A stretch of DNA of 23,734 bases from a virus. The notes beneath the pieces were generated by a model that saw only the letters and a program-made list of their open reading frames with translations, was not told the origin of the DNA and searched no databases. The stretch covers positions 1 through 23,734 of the IMG/VR virus record IMGVR_UViG_3300009167_000126; one strand, written 5' to 3'. Shown here in pieces: positions 7,865 through 14,092 of this stretch (its first letter is position 1; every line of letters starts with the position of its first letter). A program made the translations under genes and the position numbers.

Positions 7865-8298
7865 GATGGTATCCAACCTAAAACCTCAACTGTAATGCCC
7901 GCTGCCTCAAGCACACTCAATCCAGTCGTGTCAGCGTATGTCTTTAGAGCTACGACACGTGTGATATGTGTATTCACAATCATCTTCGCACACGTGAAGC
8001 ATGGCACGCAAGACGTATACATCACGGCTGCTAAATCAAGTCGTGAGCACTGCAACAACGCATTCTGTTCGGCGTGTACCGCCATACATCTCGAGGAGTC
8101 ACCCGGTGGATCGTAGCGTCCCACACACGGCGTGTCGATACAATGCGTGAATCCGCTCGGGACACCGTTATAACCCGTGCTCAAGATGTGGTGCTTCGTA
8201 TCGGTGATAATCGCGCCAACAGCTCGCCGTGCACACGTACTTCTGGCGGCCACAAGGTCAAGCATCTGTAAGTAGTACTCGTCGTGGTTTAATCGCAT
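7861..8298 (-). CDS. dCMP deaminase
   Basis: A 145-residue zinc-dependent deoxycytidylate deaminase, from the ATG at 8298. The catalytic motif is HAEQNAL (H75, E77) and the second zinc half-site is CVPCFTC (C97, C100). STCARRAVGAIITD and STGYNGVPSGFTHC are typical of the family's N-terminal half. It turns dCMP into dUMP and so competes with the adjacent hydroxymethylase for dCMP, as T4 cd and gene 42 do. The ATG overlaps the preceding stop by ten bases and has a modest GAAGG site. A GTG/ATG further upstream is unlikely because it lies deep in the neighbouring gene. Confidence 0.93.
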   Translation of the reverse strand: MRLNHDEYYLQMLDLVAARSTCARRAVGAIITDTKHHILSTGYNGVPSGFTHCIDTPCVGRYDPPGDSSRCMAVHAEQNALLQCSRLDLAAVMYTSCVPCFTCAKMIVNTHITRVVALKTYADTTGLSVLEAAGITVEVLGWIPS

Positions 8299-9131
8299 AG
8301 TGCCTTCAGTGCATCTTCGTTGGTCGCCGCTGTCAAGCACCGTGCATATTGCAACCAGTACCCGCCGTGCACAACCTCGATAGGTGAGATGTCTAAGGTG
8401 CGATTCACAAGAACACGTTCGAGCCAGTCTGGTGGTGATGTATGAAGACGCGGAGACGGGTAGGATATAAATGGTTGGTCACTTACCTTCTTCGCTGCCT
8501 CATGATTGACCGCATAAAGATGACTTGACCCGAGGTTCATCGTAAGACTTGTAGCAAGCACGTTGCCGAGTTGTGCAGCGAGAATGTTCCCAAGCATCGT
8601 GAAGTTAAAGATGTCGTATGGGATCCCCAACCACGCATCTGAACTACGCATGTTCACGATTGTATGCAAGCACTGTGCGCGATACAAAAACTGTATGCTC
8701 AACGTGCATGGCACATCTTTTGTCTCAAAGAGCGGTGGGCGATAGATTTGAATGACGGCCTGACGAGAATCGGGATCTCGTTGAAGTGTCTTCAAGATAT
8801 GTGGCCACTGCTTGATAATCGGGATTCCATACGAACCATTGAAGTTCACGCCGTTATCACTGAAGTCCGCAATCTTCTTGTTGTATTGTGAGATCGTCTT
8901 CACGTCGTCATGGCCATACCAGATCCACAACCACTCTGCTACCATGAAACGATAGCTCACGTTACGCACCTTAGAATAGATGATGTTGTTCAGTGCGTTC
9001 GTCAGTTCAAGCGTCACATTAAGATGCTCTTTGCATGCCAACCCGCGCGGTGCAACAGTCGTGCCTTGATGAAGCAGGCGGTCAACAAGTCGTGTCCAGA
9101 TGGCTGCCGCGGAGCTATCCTTGATTATCAT
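8289..9131 (-). CDS. ThyA-family pyrimidine hydroxymethylase, probably dCMP hydroxymethylase
   Basis: A 280-residue member of the thymidylate synthase fold. Counting from ATG 9131, I see Glu66 (VAEWLW, equal to E. coli Glu58), the catalytic Cys142 in DVPCTLSIQF, Arg162 and Asp165 in RSSDAWLGIPYD, and His204/Tyr206 in SSHLYA. At the position of E. coli Asn177, which reads the uracil ring of dUMP, this protein has Asp173 (PYDI instead of PFNI). In T4 dCMP hydroxymethylase the same position is Asp, and Asn-to-Asp in thymidylate synthase shifts the enzyme to dCMP. The likely reaction is dCMP plus methylene-THF to 5-hydroxymethyl-dCMP; a dCMP methylase is the main alternative. GGAG lies seven bases before the ATG. 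Confidence 0.8.
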   Translation of the reverse strand: MIIKDSSAAAIWTRLVDRLLHQGTTVAPRGLACKEHLNVTLELTNALNNIIYSKVRNVSYRFMVAEWLWIWYGHDDVKTISQYNKKIADFSDNGVNFNGSYGIPIIKQWPHILKTLQRDPDSRQAVIQIYRPPLFETKDVPCTLSIQFLYRAQCLHTIVNMRSSDAWLGIPYDIFNFTMLGNILAAQLGNVLATSLTMNLGSSHLYAVNHEAAKKVSDQPFISYPSPRLHTSPPDWLERVLVNRTLDISPIEVVHGGYWLQYARCLTAATNEDALKALCD

Positions 9132-9600
9132 GGATGAACTCCATAAGGTTGAAGAGTGCGAATGGTTTCGTCCAGTCATACACGTAATGATTTCTCGTAT
9201 TGTGACGAAAGGCATCGTATGTTCGGACGAATTGCTCTCGATTCGTAAACAATTCCTCACGTCCTGATGCCCACGCCTCGAAGCACACGTTCAACGATGG
9301 CAGACACATGATCTGTAATGCCTGCATCTCACACACGAGTGTTTGGAATGTAATCCAGCCACTATGGCCTAGTCGGTCGCTCCCACGAAGAATAGGCCCA
9401 TACACTCTCTCACCCAATGCCAATCTATCAAACACAGTGTTTGTGGCTGCACGTAGCAACTGACTATAGTAGTCTATGGGTGACACGTCAATGGGCGTAG
9501 GACCTTCGTGATGATAGTCAAGATACAACTCGTATGAAAGATACTGCGCGAGTGTTGTTTTCCCACTCCCGTCAGGACCTTCCACTATGATTACAGGCAT
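9115..9600 (-). CDS. P-loop deoxynucleoside monophosphate kinase
   Basis: A 161-residue kinase with Walker A GPDGSGKTT at residues 8-16. A DR motif lies in VFDRLALGERVYGPILRG, the layout of thymidylate kinase-type NMP kinases (DRx...sE.vYg), and ASGREELF may be the LID. It phosphorylates a dNMP to the diphosphate. Next to the predicted dCMP hydroxymethylase, the natural guess is that it accepts hydroxymethyl-dCMP, which host kinases use poorly; this is inference, and dTMP is the main alternative. The ATG at 9600 follows the glycosyltransferase stop by one base, and its end overlaps the hydroxymethylase gene by 17 bases. Confidence 0.82.
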   Translation of the reverse strand: MPVIIVEGPDGSGKTTLAQYLSYELYLDYHHEGPTPIDVSPIDYYSQLLRAATNTVFDRLALGERVYGPILRGSDRLGHSGWITFQTLVCEMQALQIMCLPSLNVCFEAWASGREELFTNREQFVRTYDAFRHNTRNHYVYDWTKPFALFNLMEFIHDNQG

Positions 9601-9601
9601 G

Positions 9602-10810
9602 TCACGAGCCCCAGATACCGAGTGCTTCGTAGACGAACCGACACCCATAATCTAAACGCTTGAGCGATTGCTGGTAGTACTCCCATTGCAGCCGCACAAA
9701 CTTCTTCCAGACTTCGATGTCCTCAAGTTGCTTCAGTCGCGTCAGCAATCCTGTCACCGTGGGTGGACTCAAGAAGGTCAACAATTCAGCATCCATGTGG
9801 ATACGCGAATAGATATGTCCTTGCGAATCGTAGTCTGGATGCTTGAAGCAGATCGTTCCTGCATTGAAACACTCCCATGGTTTGGACGTTGCCCACCCGC
9901 CACCTGTAGCAGGAAGCGTGATCGTCGCACGCCACCGACGAAGTGTATTCGTCACCTCGGCCAATGGCACCGCAGTAATTACTCGCTTCAAGAGTAATTG
10001 ACTCGGCGCACTCCACGTACCGAAGATCTCATACTCTGGAAGGTCTTTGCACCAGTGTTGGAGAATCGGGAGACGACTCTTGTTCCCAAGGTTGCTGTAA
10101 CCCTCATTAACAAGGATGCCAAAGGCCTGAGAAGGAGGTTCCGCAAGCCGGTCAAGGATATTGATTTGTGGTGTGACAGCGAGCATCTCAATGCCACTAT
10201 ACGAGTATCGCGTGCTACCAGACCGCAGTTTCCCGTCACGTTCATCGTAGAATGTGTTATTCTTACCCGTGTTGAACTGTGCCAGGATGATGCGCTGATT
10301 CGGGTCCCACAAGTCACGGAACTTGATCATGTTACGTGGGTCAGGACAAAGCCAGAACGGTTTCACATCTCGCTGGTTCACATACTCAACGAGTGGGAAC
10401 CCGTAGTTCACGTCGCTCCCCATGGGATTCGTGAATGTGCCAAGCTTACCCTCCTGCACGGCCGGTACAGGATGTAAACTCGTGCCGTGCTGACCGAGCC
10501 AAATGAGCGTGGCATCGACTTCAGGGAGCGCGCGAATGGCATCGTTGAGAAATGCGCGATAGGCTGCGAACTCCGGGCCGTGTGCACGAGACGACGGCGG
10601 CGCGTCATCAAAGAGACCACCGGGTGCCCAGTGATTGATAAGGTTCGGATGCGTGAAGTCGTTACGATTGCGACCAATCACGTGCACCGTGTGTCCATCC
10701 TCGAGGAGACGACGCAGTAAAAGGATGACTTCGATGTCACCACCCACGTTTGAGGCAGACTCAAGCGACAGCGGAATACTCCTACCTAGCTTACCGTATG
10801 CGAGCTTCAT
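9602..10810 (-). CDS. GT-B-like glycosyltransferase, candidate DNA-modifying
   Basis: A 402-residue protein with the look of a GT-B glycosyltransferase. The N-terminal Rossmann start is SNVGGDIEVILLLRRLLEDGHTVHVIGR (Gly-Gly at 23-24). A second Rossmann half begins near residue 230 (AFGILVNEGYSNLGNKSRLPIL...EYEIFGTW). A donor-binding stretch near 305-330 reads GGGWATSKPWECFNAGTICFKH, with Glu in the place of the retaining-GT donor Glu. No signal peptide or membrane helix is present, so it acts in the cytoplasm. Its neighbours are a sugar-type nucleotidyltransferase upstream and dNMP kinase plus dCMP hydroxymethylase downstream, so hydroxymethylcytosine in DNA is a natural acceptor. Acceptor and donor are not proven. 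ATG start with TAGGAG. Confidence 0.72.
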   Translation of the reverse strand: MKLAYGKLGRSIPLSLESASNVGGDIEVILLLRRLLEDGHTVHVIGRNRNDFTHPNLINHWAPGGLFDDAPPSSRAHGPEFAAYRAFLNDAIRALPEVDATLIWLGQHGTSLHPVPAVQEGKLGTFTNPMGSDVNYGFPLVEYVNQRDVKPFWLCPDPRNMIKFRDLWDPNQRIILAQFNTGKNNTFYDERDGKLRSGSTRYSYSGIEMLAVTPQINILDRLAEPPSQAFGILVNEGYSNLGNKSRLPILQHWCKDLPEYEIFGTWSAPSQLLLKRVITAVPLAEVTNTLRRWRATITLPATGGGWATSKPWECFNAGTICFKHPDYDSQGHIYSRIHMDAELLTFLSPPTVTGLLTRLKQLEDIEVWKKFVRLQWEYYQQSLKRLDYGCRFVYEALGIWGS

Positions 10811-10836
10811 GCTTTCTCCTAATAGGCGGTTGCTTA

Positions 10837-10854
10837 GGCGCGCCTCAGTTAACT
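10837..10854. repeat. GGCGCGCC-centred element, copy 1
   Basis: GGCGCGCCTCAGTTAACT lies in the 42-base gap before the glycosyltransferase gene. It matches 15 of 18 bases with 11312-11329. The core is a perfect 8-bp palindrome. With the nearby CGCC it can also form a short hairpin in the minus-strand transcript. Confidence 0.5.
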
Positions 10855-11263
10855 ACCGCTTACTGATGATCTGCAAGAGATACGTGAACAACTCGCCAAT
10901 CGCCTTGTTCGCCGCATCATGCCGTTCAGCAGGTGCTTGGGCACTCACGCCATTCGGTTGACGCACCCCTCCACCCCGCTTTTCCGCAATCAACCACACA
11001 CCATCATGCTCTGCTTCTGCAACACAGTAAAACAGAGTCGACGTATGCGGCCGGTACATCAGCATCGGGACCGTTTCTTTATAAACGTTTCCCTCTGCTA
11101 ACATCGCCAGGTGATGAGCCACCAATTCATTCTTGGTCGGCTTCGTCTTCGGCTTCTCATCTGATACACCTTCAAGGCGTTCCAAACGCTCGAATGCCTC
11201 AAAGATTTCTTCAGCCGTCAGCCGTTCACCGGCCTTTACACGCTGCAAGATAGACTTACTCAT
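10853..11263 (-). CDS. Hypothetical protein
   Basis: A 136-residue soluble protein starting MSKSILQRVKAGERLTAEEIFEAFERLERLEG. The first third is a charged helix; the rest (LVAHHLAMLAEG, ETVPMLMYRPHTSTLFYCVAEAEHDGVWLIAEKRGG) looks alpha/beta with no recognised motif. ATG at 11263 follows AGAGGTG at a good distance. A longer frame upstream is a shadow. The gene sits between the nucleotidyltransferase and the glycosyltransferase and is flanked on both sides by a GGCGCGCC element, and its spacers (42 and 65 bases) are longer than usual in this operon. It may be a later insertion into the cassette. Confidence 0.68.
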   Translation of the reverse strand: MSKSILQRVKAGERLTAEEIFEAFERLERLEGVSDEKPKTKPTKNELVAHHLAMLAEGNVYKETVPMLMYRPHTSTLFYCVAEAEHDGVWLIAEKRGGGVRQPNGVSAQAPAERHDAANKAIGELFTYLLQIISKR

Positions 11264-11311
11264 GTGAACACCTCTTCGCTTCCACTTTCGTGAAGCTGTT
11301 ATGCGCCTGAT

Positions 11312-11329
11312 GGCGCGCCTAAGCCAACT
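11312..11329. repeat. GGCGCGCC-centred element, copy 2
   Basis: GGCGCGCCTAAGCCAACT lies in the 65-base gap after the nucleotidyltransferase stop. In the minus-strand transcript GCGCC-ATCA-GGCGC can form a five-pair hairpin here. Together with copy 1 it brackets the unknown gene. Confidence 0.5.
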
Positions 11330-11994
11330 TACTCTATGCCATACCAAATAGCTTCCGGTGTCCCAAGGTCAGAGCATTGCATCGGCCATGGCAAAAGCTG
11401 TGTTCCATCGTTGGATGCCTTGAAGATGAGCTGTGCAATCGTTTCGCACTGTGGTAGGAACGTGCGTACCCGTGTAGTCTCGAGGAGGAGTGGGCCAATC
11501 CAGCAGCCCTGACCCGGGTCCGGCTCACTCGCCTCAATCATGAAGGTCACGCCTTCTGAACAACGATACCGCGTGAACCGCTTCCACTGATCCGCATCAT
11601 AGAGTTCCCGTGCCCCGAAGCCCGGGCCAGTCACGAGTTCTGGTGGGTCAGAGAACACGTTATCCGCGCACAAAATCAGTACCCACTCATGCTGGACATT
11701 TCGGATGCTTCGTGAGAGCGCATCCAGTACACCTAAAGGATGCGGTTGAATCACATACTGATATGTGTTCTGGCAAATTGTCACCAGATGTTGCACATTA
11801 CCCGGTGATGCCACAATTGTGATCTCTTGCACGCCCCATGCATGTGCATGTTGCAGTGCGTGATGAATGAGCGGACGCCCGTTCATCAACACGAATGGTT
11901 TCATCCCGGGTGGGACGATGCCGTCAAGTCGCGTGTTGGCACCCGCCGCCAAGATGAGACCAGAAATTCCTCCGGAGAAAGCGTGACCCACCAC
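11329..11994 (-). CDS. Sugar-phosphate-type nucleotidyltransferase
   Basis: A 221-residue GT-A-like NTP transferase. It has the signature LILAAGANTRL (residues 13-23), Lys32 in MKPFVLMNGRPLIHH, the substrate motif QPHPLGVLDAL (83-93), a metal Asp at 111 in ILCADNVFSD, and the closing DLGTPEAIW. This is the RfbA/GlmU-N/LicC family, which joins a sugar phosphate or alcohol phosphate to an NMP to give an activated donor. The start is GTG at 11994 with AAGGA six bases before it; a strong-looking GGAGG just inside the gene has no start codon at a proper distance. It overlaps the phosphatase gene by 94 bases, an unusually long overlap. It probably makes the donor for the glycosyltransferase two genes on. 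Confidence 0.83.
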   Translation of the reverse strand: MVGHAFSGGISGLILAAGANTRLDGIVPPGMKPFVLMNGRPLIHHALQHAHAWGVQEITIVASPGNVQHLVTICQNTYQYVIQPHPLGVLDALSRSIRNVQHEWVLILCADNVFSDPPELVTGPGFGARELYDADQWKRFTRYRCSEGVTFMIEASEPDPGQGCWIGPLLLETTRVRTFLPQCETIAQLIFKASNDGTQLLPWPMQCSDLGTPEAIWYGIE

Positions 11995-12434
11995 GGTAAT
12001 TCCTTTCTTACAAGCTCTCGTGTGATCTCGTCGTCATCAACATAAATCCCAGGCTTTGAGATGGACACACGTTGTCGGCGTAACCATGCAAGCTTTCGCT
12101 TACGTGTCGCGCGCATCATTGCAATACGTAAACCGGGAAAGATCTTCTTGATCGCATATACAGCTTCACGCGATGCACCCGTAAGAACGGCATCACGTGA
12201 CTTGATCGCATCGTAATACAGTGGGAGCGGCTTGGCATATTTGCGAAGCATCTCTGGATATGCCAGATTCTTCAGGTTATGCTTCTGAAAGTCGGGCAAC
12301 CATTCTTGCCACGTTTTGCCCCATGCATCGTCTGGCATCTCTACGCCTGCCACCAGATATGCTTGACGCACCGCTTCATGCGTGTCGATGAGCGTGCCAT
12401 CGAGGTCGTAAACAATCACACCGTGGCCCACCAC
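11901..12434 (-). CDS. HAD-family phosphatase
   Basis: A 177-residue haloacid dehalogenase-type hydrolase. Motif I is DLDGT with nucleophile Asp10 and Asp12; motif II is the Thr in VLTGAS (85); a Lys-rich stretch near 110-114 supplies motif III; motif IV is YVDDD (131-135). Such enzymes remove phosphate from small molecules or from DNA ends. The small cap (residues 17-75) fits a small-molecule phosphatase. The start is uncertain. GTG at 12434 or the next codon is assumed; GTG at 12419 overlaps the kinase stop as GTGTGA. Between a kinase and a nucleotidyltransferase it may belong to the same pathway of sugar or amino-alcohol activation. Confidence 0.82.
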   Translation of the reverse strand: MVGHGVIVYDLDGTLIDTHEAVRQAYLVAGVEMPDDAWGKTWQEWLPDFQKHNLKNLAYPEMLRKYAKPLPLYYDAIKSRDAVLTGASREAVYAIKKIFPGLRIAMMRATRKRKLAWLRRQRVSISKPGIYVDDDEITRELVRKELPWWVTLSPEEFLVSSWRRVPTRDLTASSHPG

Positions 12435-13186
12435 GGCCAGCGTGCCAAGACATGCTCGTAAATCTTACGCACCCGCAAAACTTGATACGGGAGTAAACGA
12501 ACTAAATGAATGTAGAGCCAGAGTCGACCAGCGGCATACGACAGATGTGTTTTTTCTGCGAGTCGGCGCGCGACATCGTGATTGAACGCGGGGCGATTGG
12601 TGACGTGTGTCAGTACCGCTTCGTATTCAAAGCACGACTGAAACATCTTCCCAAGGTCAACGTGCGGGTCATTCGGAATGAACGGCCGTCTGAGTGGGTC
12701 TATCCACCACCACTTATTGGTTGGTCGTTCCCATAACAAGTTCGCGAGCGTGGCATCACCGTGTATGCAACAACCCGGTGAGATCGGGTTGGGTAACTGC
12801 TCAATCACATGCGCGAGCGTATAGACATCCACATACAACTGGTGCGTCTCGATTTGCTGTTTAAGATGTGTCAATAGTCGTTCACGCCAGTATGGGATTG
12901 TCTCGTTGCTGTTCACCGCCCACAATGTTTGAAGGCGTTGGGCACCAGCGAGCAATCCCATATACACATCTTCTGACACAGCTGACTCAAATCGCGGCAT
13001 GATGAATCGGTAATATGGCGGGCGTGCGTCGGGTTCGGTCACTCGTTTGTCGATGATCTCATGAACGGGTGCAAATACCTCGGGAAATCGACGCATGTAT
13101 GTCGGTTCCCACGTATCGTAGACAGACTTCTCAACCGTGTTGTCGTGAAAGATTAGAGGTGGGTGGGCACCACGGCCTAGGTTCAT
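12416..13186 (-). CDS. APH/choline-kinase-fold phosphotransferase
   Basis: A 256-residue kinase-like protein. The catalytic loop is IHGDATLANLLW (H142, D144, N149) and the metal Asp is in WWIDP (163), which is the Brenner motif layout of aminoglycoside and choline kinases. An N-terminal lobe precedes it. The ATG at 13186 has GGAG seven bases upstream. It phosphorylates a small molecule; in LicA-LicC-type pathways a kinase of this fold supplies the phosphate ester that a nucleotidyltransferase activates, and that partner lies two genes downstream here. The substrate (sugar, amino alcohol or other) is unknown. Antibiotic resistance is unlikely given the setting. Confidence 0.78.
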   Translation of the reverse strand: MNLGRGAHPPLIFHDNTVEKSVYDTWEPTYMRRFPEVFAPVHEIIDKRVTEPDARPPYYRFIMPRFESAVSEDVYMGLLAGAQRLQTLWAVNSNETIPYWRERLLTHLKQQIETHQLYVDVYTLAHVIEQLPNPISPGCCIHGDATLANLLWERPTNKWWWIDPLRRPFIPNDPHVDLGKMFQSCFEYEAVLTHVTNRPAFNHDVARRLAEKTHLSYAAGRLWLYIHLVRLLPYQVLRVRKIYEHVLARWPWWATV

Positions 13187-13211
13187 TCTGTCACTCCGCG
13201 TGCTCGTCGAG

Positions 13212-13273
13212 GTAGGTTGACCGGCCGCCCTCGCTGGGATGAGAGCGGCCGATCGCATGTAGTGCGAACCTAC
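13212..13273. promoter_or_regulatory. Nested hairpin after the Ala/Lys-rich gene
   Basis: Two perfect seven-base stems are nested: GTAGGTT (13212-13218) with AACCTAC (13267-13273), and CGGCCGC (13222-13228) with GCGGCCG (13245-13251). The outer arm contains the stop codon of the Ala/Lys-rich gene. No U-run follows in the leftward transcript, so a plain intrinsic terminator is unlikely. It could be an attenuator or a 3' stabiliser that lets the first gene be made in excess of the rest. Confidence 0.5.
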
Positions 13274-13671
13274 ATCGTCGGCTGGTCAGCCGGCTGGTTC
13301 TGCTTCGCGAGAATGGCCTCAGCCTTCTCCTTGGCGGCCTGCGCCTTCGCGGCAGCCTTCGCGGCAATGGCCTGTGCCTTCGCCTCAGCCTTGGCCGCGG
13401 CTGCCTTGGCCTTCTCCTCGGCCTTCGCTGCCGCTGCCTTGATCTTCTCTTCAGCCTTGGCTGCCTTCGCGGCCGCCTTGGCCTCGATGGCCGCGGTCTT
13501 GTCGATGGTGGCGGTGTTCGGCGTGGCGAGATTCTCTGCGCCGAACTCGATGCTTTCCGGCGCCGGGCCAGAGAACATCTTGGGACCGCAGTACACCGAG
13601 GCGCGCACCCCGGCCTGACGGTACGATGCACCGCCGTTCTTGTAAATCGTGTGACGTGTCAACGTGGCCAT
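13270..13671 (-). CDS. Ala/Lys/Glu-rich coiled-coil protein
   Basis: A 133-residue protein, the first gene of the leftward operon. Residues 1-55 (MATLTRHTIYKNGG...CGPKMFSG) are an ordinary folded-looking segment. From about 60 to 125 it is almost only Ala, Lys and Glu in repeats such as AEEKAKAAAAKAEAKAQ, ending KQNQPADQPTM. This will be one long helix or a coiled coil with net positive charge; it resembles TolA-like helices and bacterial histone H1-like tails, so DNA binding is possible. The codons are strikingly GC-ending (GCC, GCG, AAG, GAG), unlike the neighbours. A strong ribosome site (AAAGGAGATG) and the first position after the promoters suggest high early expression. Confidence 0.72.
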   Translation of the reverse strand: MATLTRHTIYKNGGASYRQAGVRASVYCGPKMFSGPAPESIEFGAENLATPNTATIDKTAAIEAKAAAKAAKAEEKIKAAAAKAEEKAKAAAAKAEAKAQAIAAKAAAKAQAAKEKAEAILAKQNQPADQPTM

Positions 13672-13714
13672 GTGTACATCTCCTTTGATGTAACTGTGAT
13701 TAACGACAAGACCA

Positions 13715-13723
13715 ATTATATCA
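13715..13723 (-). promoter_or_regulatory. Leftward operon promoter, extended -10
   Basis: The minus strand reads TGATATAAT here, 44 bases before the Ala/Lys-rich start codon. The -35 is weak (TTTCC-like). An AAGGA/TCCTT inverted repeat at 13723-13734 overlaps the spacer and could be an operator. The surrounding TGATATAATTG is identical to the rightward late promoter at 16904. Confidence 0.6.
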
Positions 13724-13750
13724 AGGAAATCCTTAACGGAAACACTTAAA

Positions 13751-13872
13751 TGTGTGCTTGTGCAAGTATTTGTGTGCTTGTTCATTCACGTGTGAATGTC
13801 CTTGCAACGCTTGCACGATTATTTGTGTGCTTGTCCTTGTGGCGTGTGAGTGCGTCTCGTAACGCTTGCACG
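13751..13872. repeat. Imperfect ~54-bp direct repeats in the control region
   Basis: TGTGTGCTTG occurs at 13751, 13771 and 13824, and AACGCTTGCACG at 13806 and 13861. Between them, CACGTGTGAATG (13788) and GGCGTGTGAGTG (about 13842) correspond. This gives two units with a 53-55 base period plus a partial third. The 560-base stretch 13672-14234 has no convincing gene. The repeats may be iterons for a replication initiator or binding sites for a regulator of the divergent promoters. Confidence 0.55.
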
Positions 13873-13926
13873 CATAGTCATGCGCGTGTCAAATACACTG
13901 CACAAGAGTGTGAGCCTGTGCTGACT

Positions 13927-13935
13927 ATTATACCA
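13927..13935 (-). promoter_or_regulatory. Second leftward promoter, extended -10
   Basis: The minus strand reads TGGTATAAT followed by AG, the same 11 bases as the rightward promoter at 14077. No good -35 is seen. A transcript from here would cross the ~54-bp repeats before reaching the operon. Confidence 0.45.
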
Positions 13936-13958
13936 GCATTGACCACCAACAATGAGAT

Positions 13959-14010
13959 GCATTATGTAAGAGGTGTCTTACATAGCGTGAGACTCTTACA
14001 TACATAATGC
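13959..14010. promoter_or_regulatory. Operator-like cluster of three TCTTACATA boxes
   Basis: TCTTACATA occurs at 13976-13984 and 13994-14002, and its complement TATGTAAGA at 13963-13971. The first two face each other to make a nine-pair stem with a GGTG loop. The outer GCATTATGTA (13959-13968) also pairs perfectly with TACATAATGC (14001-14010). The cluster lies between the divergent promoters, as expected for a repressor or initiator site. Confidence 0.55.
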
Positions 14011-14076
14011 GTGCATGATTTGTGTGAAATTATTCGATATTTGCACGGATATGCCTAGGATACGATGCCGAATCGA

Positions 14077-14085
14077 TGGTATAAT
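14077..14085 (+). promoter_or_regulatory. Rightward promoter for the primase-helicase leader
   Basis: TG-G-TATAAT is a perfect extended -10 with no clear -35, as is common for this promoter class. Transcription would start near 14092, just at the foot of the long stem in the structured leader. Confidence 0.65.
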
Positions 14086-14092
14086 AGAGGCC

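Noticed and set aside
8289-9131. Ordinary thymidylate synthase
   Set aside because: The uracil-reading Asn is Asp here, and dCMP deaminase and dNMP kinase genes are adjacent; hydroxymethylase fits better, though methylase activity on dCMP cannot be excluded.
12416-13186. Aminoglycoside resistance gene
   Set aside because: Only the general kinase fold is shared. The operon setting with a phosphatase, nucleotidyltransferase and glycosyltransferase points to small-molecule activation.
13750-14007. Plus-strand 85-codon frame in the control region
   Set aside because: It runs through the direct repeats and operator boxes, has an odd Cys/Val/Arg composition and no ribosome site; the DNA is better explained as regulatory.
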